DNA of 64,000 bases from Physcomitrium patens (GCF_000002425.4 NC_037266.1:1642903-1706902), one strand, 5' to 3'. Positions 11,290 to 23,096 are shown, counted from the stretch's first letter. The notes: generated by a model not told the origin, from the sequence alone. A program made the numbers and translations.

Positions 11290-14200
11290 TATCAAGGATT
11301 CAATAAGATCACCATCAAGAATAGGTATTCTCTACCTTTGACATGATGACTTCTTAATCAATTGAATTAAGCTAATATTTATACAAAAATAAATTTATAA
11401 AGAGCATATAATATAATATACATTAAAAAAATAAAATAAATAAAAGACTAAATTTTAAATCAAATATGGCCATTTTGAATATAATATCATATCTTTTGGA
11501 TTTATAAATACACCAGTTGCTTTTCAACATCTAATGAATAATATTTTTAAAGATTTTTTAGATAATTATATTTTTTATTATATAAATATTATTTTAATTT
11601 ATTCTAAGAATACAAAAGAGCATGAACTTCATATTTGTTGTAAATTATACAAACTTAGAGATATAAGACTTTATGCCAAGATCAAGAAGTGTATATTTTA
11701 TTAAACTTAAGTTGACTTCTTAGGCTATATCATTTCAAATAATAGTCTTATGATAAATTCTAAGAAAGTTTAGACTATTATAGATTAGAATATTTTAAAA
11801 TATTAAAATATGTTTAATATTTTTTAATTATTATAAAATATTTATTAAAAAAATTCAAGTTTCATCTTAATTAATATGTTTAATTTGAAAAAAATTAAAT
11901 TTAATAAAAAATTGAAATAAAATTTGAAGCTTTAAAGAAATTTTTTATTTTTGTATCAATTTTATATTGTCCCAATTTTTTTAAAGCATTTTTTTTATAG
12001 AAATACATACATTGAATTTTACCTTAAATGTGACATTGCCACAAATAGAAGCAAATGACAAACTTCAACCAATAATTTTTTCTTTTAAAAACTTTTTAGG
12101 TGCTTAGATTAATTACAAGATCTATAATAAAGAATTTCTTGTGATTACAGATTTATTTCAAAAATAGTACTACTATCTTAAAGATGCTTTTAATTTATTG
12201 ATTTTTTATATAAAATACAAAAATATTAAGTATTTTATGTTAGCACATATCTTAAATCATCCTTACCATCCATTGGAACATGTCTTTATTAAGATTTTAT
12301 TTCAAAATCATATATTAATCAAAAAAGAAAAAAAGTTTTTAAAGTGCCCTTTTTAAAATGCTCTTTTTTAAATACTCTTATCTTGCATCAAAAGAAATAA
12401 ATGTAAATTTTAATTAATAATAAATAATTCTTTTGAAACTAAAATAATTTTATCTTTAAGCTATAAAATCAATATTAATTGTTGATTCAATCTTTTTAAG
12501 CAAGTTCAATCAAGTATATTTTTAAATCCTCTTATTTATAATATTAAAAATAATTCTTGTAAATCTCATAATTCTTGTAAATCTTATAATTATTTTAAGT
12601 TTGAATTTAAGAACAATATTTTTATTTTTAGAAATACTTATATATTTGAGAAGGTAAAATATAACTATATATTATTTAAATTTATCATGATTTTTCAACT
12701 ACATGATATATTGGATATAACAAGACCTTTGAGCTAATATCAAAAGATTTGTATTAGTCCAAATTTTGAAGATAGTTAAAGAATTTATACAATTACATAA
12801 TTTTTTTTTAAGATCAAAACTCTTCATCATAGTCCTTATAGACTTTTTCAACTATTACCTATACCAAAACAAATATGGTCTTCTATTTGGATGGATTTTA
12901 TCACAAATCTTCCAATCTCAAATTCATATGATTTTATATTTGTAATAGTAGATCTTCTCACCAAAATGGTATATTTTATATCATATACAAAAACTATGAT
13001 AATTGAAGAAACAACTAAATTTTTTCTTGATAATATTTATTGCTATCATGGATTGTCAAAAAATATTAAATCAAGTAAAAAAATCAATTTGTATTAAGTT
13101 TTTGGAGAATTCTTTTCAAGATTTTTAAAGTAGATATAAAATTATATTTTGATTTTTTTTAAAAAATTTTTGGACAAATAAAATAAGTGAATCAAATAAG
13201 TGAAGAAATATTTAAGATATACCATAAACTATCATTAAAATTATTGAATAAATCTTTTTCCATTAACAAAGTTTATATATAATGACATGGTATATTCTTC
13301 TATTCAATAAATATTTTTTATGATAATTATAATTATCATTAATGACTTAATATCTTGACTTTTCAAAAGTTGATAATCTTATGGAAGAAGATTTGAAAAA
13401 ATATTTATTAGAACTATATATAATAGTAAAGGCATAATTAAAGAAAACTCAAAAATAAAAGAACAATATAGATGTCTATTGTAAAGAACAAACTCAATTC
13501 TATACTGGCAATAAGCTATAGTTACTTTGTTGTAATATCAAGTTTAATTACTCTTGTAATATGTTGAATTATTATAGATTTGAAATATTTTATATTTTTG
13601 AAAAAATTAATCTAATTACTTATTAATTATATATATTAAAATCTATAAGAATCTATCATATATTTTATATATCTCTTCTTGATCTATACAAGACACTTGA
13701 TATATTGAAAAAAAGATAAATATCATTTCTTTCTTTAGAAGCAGATAATAATTAAGAATTTGAAGTTGAAGAAGTCTTACACTCAAGATAGTGTCAAATT
13801 ATGTTGAAATATCTTTTACATTGATGTAGATATGATCTTGGTGAATATTTACTAGAACTAACAAAGAATGTTACAAATGCAGCAAAAAGATTAATGTTTT
13901 TATAGATAATATCCATAAAAAATAAGATAAAGACCAAAAAAATTATTCTTATAAAAAAATAAGGTTTGGTAAAGTTTTTTTTCTATCTTCTATCTTTATC
14001 TATAGTTTTTTTGTATTTGTAGCATTGAGTAGATGAATAATCAACAACTAGCAAATTCAATTCAAAAGCTATTGTTTATTGAGTTACCAAATAATGTTTG
14101 GAGATTGTTACAACCTACAAAACAATTTAATAGACATAAAGATCCTTAAGAAAAATATGATCTTTTTCAAATAGATAGTAAGATACAATATATTTGATAT

Positions 14201-15057
14201 TACGACCTTAGAAGAGACTTTCAATATTTAGTAATATTGTTAGAAGTACAAACCATCTCTAACAATGTTTCAAATGTCTTATGTAAAGGAAGTTACAAAG
14301 GCCTCAAGAATGATTTAATAACATGGTGGTCTTTTTTCCCTAATGTTGGACACTAGGAATAGCTAAGAGGTTCAATCAAATACCTTTAAATAAAACAAAG
14401 ATCACAATATATAGAAAATATAATTTGATACATCTTAGACTTCTTCAAATTTGATCATTGCTCCTTGTAGAACTTGTTTTTAGAAAGAAGAGAGATGAGA
14501 AGGAAGGGAAGAAAGAAAAGAAAGAGAGAGGAATAATTTCATAAACATATATATTTACTTAGATTAAAGAAATTAGTTAGAATGAAATAAAAATAAATAA
14601 ATTTAATAATATCTTATAAAGCAGCTTCTTAGAAGCTTTATAACCATAGATTTGATTTTTTAAGTATTTATAAGTAATTTGTAGGTTAAAAGCTTGGCCA
14701 ATAATTTGGCTATGTGTTGTACATTTTAGTAACTTGCAATATAAGTTGGCCATTTTGGTGACTTGTCTTACAAGTTAGACATGTATATCGCAAGTTGGAC
14801 ACATGTTGGAAGTCCTATAGAACGTGGCCAAGTAGCCCCTCATTAAATAGTATATATGAAGGCAAAAGTGAAGCCTTCTTTACTCTTGTCAATGTCTTTT
14901 TTATTTTTAGTTTTGTTTCAAGAATCTCTAGTCTTCATGTCTTTAGCAATAGTCATTCTAATTCTAATATTAGACTATCTTTAAGTGAATATTTATTATT
15001 TTTTAATGATGCAAGAGTGTATTGAAGTTTTTATTATTTGTTATTCATGTCTATGAT
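11290..15057 (+). mobile_element. Old Gy2-type chromovirus fossil, 5'-truncated
   Basis: Nucleotide-level similarity to Gy2 begins inside reverse transcriptase (about 11297). It runs collinearly through RNase H, integrase, a chromodomain region (about 13,750-13,870), the accessory ORF region (about 14,040-14,445) and a 3' LTR (about 14,534-15,057). The sequence is strongly shifted to A+T relative to Gy2, with a great many breaks. The LTR still shows the TATA box (about 14,848) and the perfect transcript-start block ACTCTTGTCAA typical of Gy2. The 5' LTR, leader, gag and protease are missing. It is much older than Gy2. Confidence 0.85.
14534..15057 (+). repeat. 3' LTR of the old Gy2-type fossil
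   Basis: Aligned by eye to the Gy2 LTR over most of its length. Landmarks are a purine-rich tract just upstream, the shared block around GTCCTATAGAACGT, TATATATG, and ACTCTTGTCAA. Both ends are decayed, so the boundaries are accurate only to about ten bases. Confidence 0.75.
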
Positions 15058-15266
15058 AACACAATACCTTTTATTTGGGCCTTGATTAGTGTGGCAGGTG
15101 AAGAAGTCATTATTACATCTCAACAAGTCAATTTTTGGAGATATTCAAGATTTCAACCACTTCTCGTTTCCCAAATTTCCAAAGTTTTTTTTTTTTTCTC
15201 AACAACCACACTAAAGGCTTTTTTGTCTCTTTATCTTATATCCAAACTATCTTATATAATACATAA

Positions 15267-15299
<33 letters not shown>

Positions 15300-15353
15300 G
15301 TCTTTATGAAAATAAAAATAATGATGTTGCCTATCCTCAAACATCACTGACTG
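15058..15353. other. Intergenic with (AT)n tract
   Basis: No gene recognised. Contains an (AT)n microsatellite at about 15,273-15,298 and an oligo-T run at about 15,185. Confidence 0.6.
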
Positions 15354-15411
15354 GTTGAGGCATAAAATCTGTTATAAAATCAGTTGAGGCATGAAATCTG
15401 TTATAAAATCA
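15354..15411. repeat. 29-bp tandem duplication
   Basis: Two adjacent copies of a 29-base unit beginning GTTGAGGCAT, starting at 15354 and 15383 and differing at one base. A small local duplication with no evident function. Confidence 0.85.
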
Positions 15412-17874
15412 ATTATGTAGGGAGAAGGAGGGAGCACATGCACACAAGGAGTGAAGGTCCTATGTGCTATTCTGCTATGTGGTTATCTCCTTGACATCAA
15501 GTCTGCCATCCATAGTATCACACTCTTTCATATCTCACCTCCACTATCACCACCTGCACACATATGCAACCATCCCCTCCCCCCTCCTTCAACTTCCATC
15601 ACATGGAGGCTACACTCATATCTGAATATCCACACCACATTGTTTGAACAAAATGCAAATATCAAGAACATAAATTAATAAAAATTGGAACCAAAAAATA
15701 ATAATAATAAATTATGTGCAATTTTAATGCATTCTACATCCATCTTTATGTCTTCATTTTTAATCCATCGCAGTAAAGTGTTTTAGGAAAGTTTGGAGGC
15801 TTGAATGTTGGATGAAGGTTCACAGGCTCCAAAGGTTGGAAGGGTACACTCCTTCTCTAGAAGTGGAATGAATCCCACACCAGGGGGGTGGGTCTCATGA
15901 GTTCAAAGTGCAGACCAAAGGATAGACCAGTGGATGGATGGATCACACTGAGTATGTTGTCCTACCAATTAAGAGGATTTCTGCCTCACTTCTGTTCAGA
16001 GACACCCATCAGGAGGCTGATTTCTTTATGCTCATATATATATATATATATATATATATTATTTTAATATTTTCAAAAGTTAATTTTCTGAAGTTGCAAG
16101 TGGAAAGTTAACTGGTGACAGCATACATTTAAAACGTAATATATATAAATTTTAAATACAACTCATACTTTGTTAATTACACCCTCCAACATTGCTCACA
16201 ATATATATATATATATATTAAACAATTACTCATCAGGGTTCACATGTAATAATTTCAAGAGCCACAAGCTTGGTTTTTTCAAGCACTGCATGGCAGGAGC
16301 TAAATGGAATGTTGTGTGCAATTGATTCCCAGTTCATGATGGTTTTAACCAATCAGCAAATACTTCAATCACCTTAAAAATCATACAAAACTGACATTAC
16401 TGATAAACACATCTCTAGTTGTGAACCAGTTTGGAAGTACAGCCTATCTATTGCAGATATTAATGCAGTATGAATGGGCTTAAACTTACTGTGTGCTCAA
16501 GTTGCACCAAAAATTGCAAGGTTTTTCTACATTTCTGCAAAATTGTAAATTATTTTCAAATAATGTGTTCCATGGTATTAAATTTGTGTTGACGTTGGGC
16601 AGATAACATGGGCAACTAACCACCAAGGATGGCAAAACCCAGGCCTTTGACACCTACATTGTGTTTCACCAAACACCATTTTAGTGCCTAAAACAACAGA
16701 TATACAAATTCATTCTATGACTACAAAAGAAAACTGCTCTGCCTTTGATAGCAAAGAAGAATATCTAAGAGATCCAAATTGCCACATTTCCAGATGCAGG
16801 AAGGTAAGTGAGCAGACAATTGTGCAATGAGTTTGGTTTGAGATTCATAGAAGGATTGTTTTGAGGACTAATCTAAGGCACGCCTCTCAATTTCACCATT
16901 TCATTTAGCTTGCTAATACAGTTTAGTGTATATATAAACATTTTCACACATACATCCATAGACCTCTGTATTAAAAAATACATTCATACATACATATAGA
17001 AAAATAGCAACTTATTTCAAGTTCTACTTGTAAAGAAAACAAACAAAAGCTTATAATCAGAACCACAATCCTAATGCATAAGGACACTTCATAGACAGCA
17101 AAACTGCATTTTTACATTTTATTTTTCTTTCGATATCTCCAGTTACCATTTTCAAGAAATAAATGTATAATAATAAAAATAAATAATAAAATTAAAAAAT
17201 CACGGAAACTATATGTAAGTTGAAAATCGAACGAATGTAGACAGAAACCTCAGAAACGCAATGTCGGAACATTCTGATTGTCTGTCTACTAAAGACTCAT
17301 ATGGAACATCTCAAAAACAAGGAGTTTCATGATTCAGCACATGTTAATCCAAATGCAGTGCAATCAACAGCTAATGCAAAATGACCAAACAATAACCACG
17401 TTTAGTCATCATCCATCAACCCTAGCAAACTCTACACTACAGAAATATTTGAGGTACCTCAAAACGGTATTTATTGGGTGTTCTGGAATGAATCGATGGA
17501 GATCATCGTGTCAAAGACAGTATATGTGCAATAAAAGCTTTAACTCCATTGTGGCCACAACCAGAGCCATATAAAAACAGCAGTCCATGGTGAGTGGAAC
17601 CCTTCTTGACGTAACCCATAACATGAACATTGGGCGACAGTCATGCTCTCTCACCACCCACAAAGCAAAAATCAACAAATCCAAACCAGAAATAGAAACT
17701 TCGCAGCAGCAGGCAGTGCGAAGCGAAGTGAAGCAACCACTCAGCCTCTCGTCAAATAATGTGAACCTTCAATCCAAGCCTGCGGATGCAAACCCTTACC
17801 GACACATGCACTCGAGCAATGCCACTGTTGACCTGAACCTTCCATAAGGAACTTACATCGTCTGCTGCAACAGA
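15412..17874. other. Intergenic region, no gene recognised
   Basis: Less AT-rich than the retrotransposon blocks. Contains (AT)n tracts near 16,037-16,060 and 16,201-16,219. Frames at 17,329-17,574 and 17,587-17,847 on the plus strand have no recognisable domain. If the small minus-strand ORF at 17,875-18,045 is real, part of this stretch would be its 3' untranslated region. Confidence 0.5.
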
Positions 17875-18045
17875 TCACGTCAAGGCCTCGAAGATGCTCC
17901 CCTCCAACACTTGAAACTCTTGCCCTCCCGCTTCAATCCGCCCAATCCACGACATCCTCAGCAGCCCACTCTCTGAATGACGCTTCACTTGTTCAAACAA
18001 CTGGTTCTTTTGAGAAGAACCAGTGCGATGAGCAGTGAAATACAT
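17875..18045 (-). CDS. Possible 56-aa protein or upstream peptide ORF
   Basis: An ATG-to-stop frame on the minus strand begins MYFTAHRTGSSQKNQLFEQV and ends EFQVLEGSIFEALT. Its amino-acid mix is balanced (charged, aromatic and aliphatic residues), and its GC level is higher than the surroundings, as expected of coding DNA. It is divergently oriented to the ODF3-like gene, with about 650 bases between the two starts. No long frame follows it leftwards, so it could be a short gene, a conserved upstream ORF of a lost or spliced main frame, or chance. I recognise no family. Confidence 0.35.
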   Translation of the reverse strand: MYFTAHRTGSSQKNQLFEQVKRHSESGLLRMSWIGRIEAGGQEFQVLEGSIFEALT

Positions 18046-18696
18046 CTACTAGCTACTCTCGCGACCGCAACTGACAATATGTAAGCATACGTCGAATCGA
18101 ATCAAGAAAGCACGCAGCATTAAGTGCGAGCAGTAGTGGGCACCTCGTATGGATTGAGGAGTAGGGTTGGGATCTGCGGCACGATGTGCTATGGGAACCA
18201 AACGCTGATTCCCTTTTCTAAAAATCGATAAGCGTGCTCTAGAAAACGGATTGCTGAGATCGTGTATACATAGCAGACGGTTCACGAAGGATGGGCTATC
18301 AGCCTATCACCGTTCATACACCCAAGAAAAGTATTTGAAACGTCGTTCTTTAGCTGCGACACTTCATCGCTCGGATCTCCGGCCCGACCGCTTGAAATCC
18401 TTCTCCATCCCGACAAAGTTTTGTCTGCTGGAGGTGGATTCTTGGTTCCACATCATTACCTTGGTGCCTTGGTCTAGACGGGTCCCTATGTTCACGGCTC
18501 GTCAGCTTTTCCATGGTTATCTCCGGTGGATGAGCATCGCAATTGAAAGGAGGAAAACTAGTTGACCAAGCGATTCAGGGTTTGGTATGGCGATTCGACC
18601 GGCCATGCGCTGATCTCGAGTATGAAGATATGTCCGCGCTTTGAATGCATCAGGTGCAGCAGACACGAAGTAACCATTGACTAGTCACGTTTTAAC
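18046..18696. promoter_or_regulatory. Shared upstream region between divergent ORFs
   Basis: About 650 bases of moderate GC between the minus-strand small ORF and the plus-strand ODF3-like gene. No clear TATA box. It would contain both promoters and 5' untranslated regions if both ORFs are expressed. Short frames here look non-coding. Confidence 0.4.
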
Positions 18697-19467
18697 ATGG
18701 CTCATGCCAATTATAGTGCTGACAACCCTGGACCAGGAGCATACTACTCAAACTATAATCAAGTTTTGCGGGAAGCACCGAAACCTTCATTTGGGTTGCA
18801 GACAAAATTATGGGCAAACAAAGCAAGAACTGGACCAGGAACATACAACTTACGGAGAGATAGCAACGAGAGTCCCAAGTACACAATGAGGAAACACTTG
18901 ACTCGTCATGGCACGAAAGTGCCGGGGCCAGGCACTTACCATCCGATTCTTAAGCACACCAACATACAGGCACCAGCGTACTCAATGCAGGGTAGAACTG
19001 ATTATAACCGAGAGAGAGGAACACCTGGTCCAGGAACATATAACGCGGAGGAGCACGGACACAAGGTACTCATCTCGGTGGGGAGGAAATTTAAGCCACC
19101 GCTGGGCATGGCACAAGGCCCCAAAGGCCACAACAGTCCTCACAGGCCTTCGGGATCACACGGGAACAGCGAAGGGCAGCAGCATAAGCAGCAGGTGGAG
19201 GAGGCCAGAGGAAGCAGTAGTGGCGGAGAAGGAGGAGCGTGCGGCCTCCGATCGGCAGGGATGCGAGGCCCCCTTTTCCGCATGAGCAGGCGCTTCTTCT
19301 CATTCGGTGTCGCGGACCCGGCGCGGCGGCGGCGGAGGCCCTCCGCCACGGCGTCCACGGCAAAGCGCCCCCGCGGTCATGCCCTCCCTGCCGCCTCCTC
19401 ACGCGGTGGTGAGCCCCCTCTACATTCAAGATATGTATGTCTACTTATTTTCCTTTATCTCTTTTAA
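18697..19467 (+). CDS. ODF3/SHIPPO-type flagellar repeat protein
   Basis: The open frame is 256 codons. Four SHIPPO (STPGR) motifs lie in the N-terminal half: PGPGAY at residues 11-16, GPGTY at 46-50, and PGPGTY at 76-81 and 110-115, about 30-35 residues apart. Family-typical spacer motifs (KPSFGLQTK, APAYSMQGR) sit between them. Such proteins bind axonemal and sperm-tail microtubules. In plants they would be expected only in lineages with swimming sperm. The start has a good context (AACATGGCT). The length resembles animal ODF3, but after about residue 140 the sequence becomes Gly/Ser/Arg/His-rich, very GC-rich and unlike the repeats. A plausible splice donor (AAG|GTACTC) lies at 19065, so the true gene may leave this frame there for an exon I cannot identify. 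N-terminal half confident; C-terminal half doubtful. Confidence 0.72.
   Translation: MAHANYSADNPGPGAYYSNYNQVLREAPKPSFGLQTKLWANKARTGPGTYNLRRDSNESPKYTMRKHLTRHGTKVPGPGTYHPILKHTNIQAPAYSMQGRTDYNRERGTPGPGTYNAEEHGHKVLISVGRKFKPPLGMAQGPKGHNSPHRPSGSHGNSEGQQHKQQVEEARGSSSGGEGGACGLRSAGMRGPLFRMSRRFFSFGVADPARRRRRPSATASTAKRPRGHALPAASSRGGEPPLHSRYVCLLIFLYLF
19170..19410. other. GC-rich CpG-dense block
   Basis: An abrupt GC-rich segment with GCGGCGGCGG-type runs within the 3' part of the ODF3-like frame. Open frames exist on both strands, as expected by chance at this composition. It could be a genuine C-terminal tail, an exon of a spliced form, or a regulatory island. Confidence 0.45.
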
Positions 19468-20220
19468 AATTCCTTAATACATATATTTGACATAAAATAA
19501 ATATGATACGTCACTATGATGTCGAATGCAGTGTTATTTGATGCAATGTACGATGATAACGAAACGCAAAAGAAAATCATTTACCATCTTCATTGAAAAG
19601 CAAGTAGCTTTTGGTATGTTTTTTTTTTTATTATTATTATTTTTATATATATTAAAGTCTGTTATTATATATGGGGTACGATGAGTGTCTGAAAAAGAAA
19701 ATAACAAAAGATGAATTATGTGTTTCTCTTCTTACATTTTTATAATGAAAATTTACAAAATGCCACTCTTATTATGATTATTATTATTATTATTATTATA
19801 TGTTTTTGATATATCGAATCAGTATTTTCGAAAGCAATTTCAATTTTTAAAAATCAAATGTAAATTGTAATGATTCAAATATATGATAACTCACGGAGTC
19901 TGGTTACAATTGGATAGTTTCTATTTGTTAAAAGCTTTGAGGTAATAATTGTATTAGATTACTAATTCTTACATACATTTTTTGCGAACGTTTCTCATCC
20001 TACTTTTGGTGTTCATATGGAGGGCGTTCATCCATTTGACTTTCCGCGGAGTCTGTTGGTGTCGGCAGCGTCAGTTGAGGTTCTGGAGCTTTATGGTTTG
20101 AAGGCCCTCGCCATACCCAGACTGTGTAGAGTTGGAAGGGGAATCCGCCCCACGACTTACACTGATCATCAGCAGCATCTGGACTTGTGAAGGTGCGCTT
20201 TGAGGGGGATTGGAGGAGCT
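19468..20220. other. Intergenic, no gene recognised
   Basis: AT-rich with an ATT microsatellite at about 19,775-19,800. The last 200 bases are of higher GC and lead directly into the SF3B6 pseudogene. They may be its old 5' flank. Confidence 0.5.
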
Positions 20221-20569
20221 ATGGCGGAATTAAGCATTCGGAGGGGGGATGCTCGACTTTCACCTACCTGAGGTTAATAGGGTGCTCCTGTATGTGCGCA
20301 ATTTGCTCGGAGGAAATGGACGACATCTTTGGAAAGTATGGCGCCATCCGGCAGAATTCGAATTGGCACAAACAAGGACACTAGAGGTACCGCTTTTGTT
20401 GTGTACAAGGACATTTACGACGCCAAGAATACTGTAGACCATTTACATTGCCACTCGCTATTTGATTGTGCTGTATTACCAGCAGGCGAGGATGTCCAAA
20501 AAGATCGATCAGCGGAAGAAGGACGAGGAGTTGACAAAATTGCGGAAGTATGGCGTGAAACAAGGGTAA
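20221..20569 (+). pseudogene. SF3B6: SF3B6 (splicing factor 3B p14) pseudogene
   Basis: SF3B6/p14 is the small RRM protein of the U2 snRNP that contacts the branch-point adenosine. Reading across frames gives collinear pieces: MAELSIRRGDARL, then [14 protein letters not shown], then [15 protein letters not shown], then [16 protein letters not shown] with [13 protein letters not shown], then [18 protein letters not shown] and KYGVKQG with a stop at 20567-20569. At least four frame changes separate them. Short deletions removed a few residues after RNL (the usual PFNIS) and after DHL (the usual SGFNVAN). No intron interrupts the coding part. I see neither a poly-A tail nor target duplications, so a processed copy is possible but unproven. 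It cannot make the protein; a functional copy should exist elsewhere. Confidence 0.9.
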
Positions 20570-22150
20570 TTCATCTCACAGTCACTACCAGTGTCAAGTA
20601 GGGTTTTTCTAAGGTGGTGTTGAGATATACTCGCTGGGGCAGGAGGTATCGCAGCGATGTGAATTGATGGCTCGCAGTGCGACATGTTTTACAGGTTTAC
20701 TTGCAGTAGGCCTAGTTGGTGGCTAGATTTCTGTCTGTTAAACTAATCACAGGCGTGCCCCTCATGACTATTTTCCCATGTTGAAGAGCTCGTAGGTTTT
20801 GGCACGTAATCCTTTTCGGATTGCGTGAACACCTTTTCAGCTTTTTGAGATGCTCGAGAAAAAAATCCTTGTTTGTTTGTTTGTTTGTTAGATCCTGGTG
20901 TGAGCATTCCTTCAGGTTCAGGATGGTGGCATCAGGTTCTCTGCAGAGGTAGAGGCAGTTTCAGAACATTTGGATGTGTATATATAATCATAGCATAGTG
21001 TGACGCCCTGACAAGCGGCGCAGGCACACTCAATTCTATGTACTTCTTTATTTATTTATTTACTTGTATCATTAGTTTGACAGACTCTACTGATCTTGTA
21101 TACTTGTCGTATTTTCTTTCATTTTCATCTGATAGCTTGTACTTTCCTTGACAACGCAAAAGAATTCAAAGGTTGCAGATTATTCATGCTTACATAAATG
21201 TAGTAATTAAAAAGATTGTTCTAAAAACAATTCCATTTTGCTTTCGTAAATGTGAGAAATTAAAAGGTTAGAGACATTTGTAAGAGTTTTACAAACTGCT
21301 GTTTTGTAAAAGGCAATTGAAAAATCATTTATTTTTATTTTTAAAATCTCTTGTAGAATTTTAACATAGACAGTAATTAATACAATTAAACCACTTTTTA
21401 ACAGAGTGCTATAAAATACCCCAAAAAAATGCTAGTTCATATATTCTGTCATTAGTTGATAAGCCAAGCAATCGATTCATTAAAAAAAGAACTACAATCA
21501 TCTAATTGATTTATTTTTTAATGATGCAAATTTTAAAGAAGAACATTCAAAATTTTAGTACTCATATCCACTATTCAAATGTGTACAGTTAAAAGTGAGA
21601 GAGATACAAAATAATGTAATAATCATAATAATAGTAATAACAGTCATGTCTGATGAAAACAAGGACATTACGTCTGATCAACTCCAAAGCTAAACCAAAA
21701 AATAATAACAATAACTTCTCATTTATGTTCTATACAATGTAGTTTATCTTTTTACAATTTTAAAATTTTAAAATTCTAATTGCATAAAATGTATATTGAT
21801 TTCTTTTATCAAGGATGTTTCTAAGAGTAACTCTAAAAATGTTTAATCCAAAACCTATGTACATGGATGTGGGTATATATGTGTATATGTGAGTGTACAT
21901 ATATATAAATATATATATTCAAAATAAATTAATTCTTATCCTTGTCATTAAAAGAATAAAAAAGAATAATTAAATTTATAATATTTTTTATTAAAAATTT
22001 TAAATCTCAAAATATGTTTCAATTTGCATTTTTTGCAATTCTTAAACAGAAAATTGAAAAAAGATTACAATGATCAAATATTTTTCATGTTGAAGAAGTT
22101 TATTTCTAATCAATAAGACAACTTGAAAATTTATATCAAAAGAATAATGT
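20570..22150. other. Intergenic, no gene recognised
   Basis: The first 450 bases are of moderate GC, perhaps the old 3' flank of the pseudogene, and include a TTTG repeat near 20,873-20,889. The rest is AT-rich with only short frames. Confidence 0.55.
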
Positions 22151-22216
22151 TGTCGTGTAGTAACATGACTATATGGTGAAAAATAAAAATATGGATATTA
22201 TTATAGAAGAACCTAG

Positions 22217-22777
22217 TGTCACGGCCATAATCATATAAGCTAATAATTACATATACAAATAGGTAGAAGTAAGTAAAAGTAGGTAAAAGTAAGTTAATTC
22301 TATAATATTTAATATGGAAGCTTCTTAGAAGCTTTCTAGATGCTCCTTTGACTTCATAGGTGTCTTTAATTGACTTTTTGGATTAGAAACGTGGTCAACA
22401 AGTTGGCCATATGCCACACATGTTGTTAGCTTGAAGATCAAGCTAACTATGTGGCCCACACGTAGAAAAACTTGCCTTGTAAGTCAAGGCATGTGTCCTA
22501 CAAAGTCAACACATATTGGAGGTCCTATAGAACGTCGCCATGTAGCCTCTAGTTAGATAATATATATAGAGACAAGAGTGAAGGCTTCTTCACTCTTGTC
22601 AACTCCTTTCTTGCTTCTAGTCTAGTTTCAAGGGTCTCTAGTTTTCTTGTCTTTTGGCAATAACCATTCTAGTTTCTCTTTCAATATATATATTTGTTTA
22701 TATATATTTTGTTACCTCTCTTTGAGTGAAGGCTCACTTGTCTGAATTGTTTTTTCATCGAGTTCTTGTCCTTGACA
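22217..22777 (+). repeat. Gy2 5' LTR
   Basis: 561 bases, TGTCACGG to CTTGACA. TATA box at about 22560-22567, transcript-start block ACTCTTGTCAA at 22592-22602. It contains two or three loosely spaced GAAGCTTC-type heat-shock half sites near 22,316-22,340, far fewer than the Gy1/Gy3 LTRs. Confidence 0.95.
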
Positions 22778-22779
22778 GA

Positions 22780-22790
22780 TTGATAAGAGT
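22780..22790 (+). promoter_or_regulatory. Gy2 self-primer binding site
   Basis: TTGATAAGAGT begins two bases after the 5' LTR. Its RNA can pair along all 11 positions with ACTCTTGTCAA (22592-22602), the predicted RNA 5' end, with one G-U wobble. This is the position normally held by a tRNA-complementary site. The self-priming role is inferred from Tf1. Confidence 0.7.
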
Positions 22791-22867
22791 ACACCTACAA
22801 TATCAAAGCTTTGTCTAATCTTGATTAAGAGTGGATTATCCCTTTTTTTTGATAAGATATAAGCATA

Positions 22868-22895
22868 TTAGAAGTTGTGGATTACCCTCTTCTAA
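22868..22895 (+). other. Gy2 leader hairpin
   Basis: TTAGAAG and CTTCTAA form a 7-bp stem around a 14-nt loop (TTGTGGATTACCCT). The corresponding hairpins in Gy1 and Gy3 have TTTAGAGG with CCTCTAAA and a loop of the same length, so a stem pair has changed on both sides. Confidence 0.7.
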
Positions 22896-23096
22896 ACTGA
22901 TATTGTCTTTATCATTTTCTTTGTCCTCAAGTCCTCTCTTCTATTTGTCTTGAGCGATATTAGACATCTTCTCTCTTCTAAGTGTTATCATGGCAGAACT
23001 TCTCGAAATGAAGAGTGCAATGGCACAAATGCAAGAGCAATTGAGGGAGTTAATGCTTGCGATGTATCAACTCAATTTACCACCACAAGGAGCAAC

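Noticed and set aside
19091-19429. 112-codon and 72-codon minus-strand frames
   Set aside because: They shadow the GC-rich block of the ODF3-like frame and have no recognisable domain.
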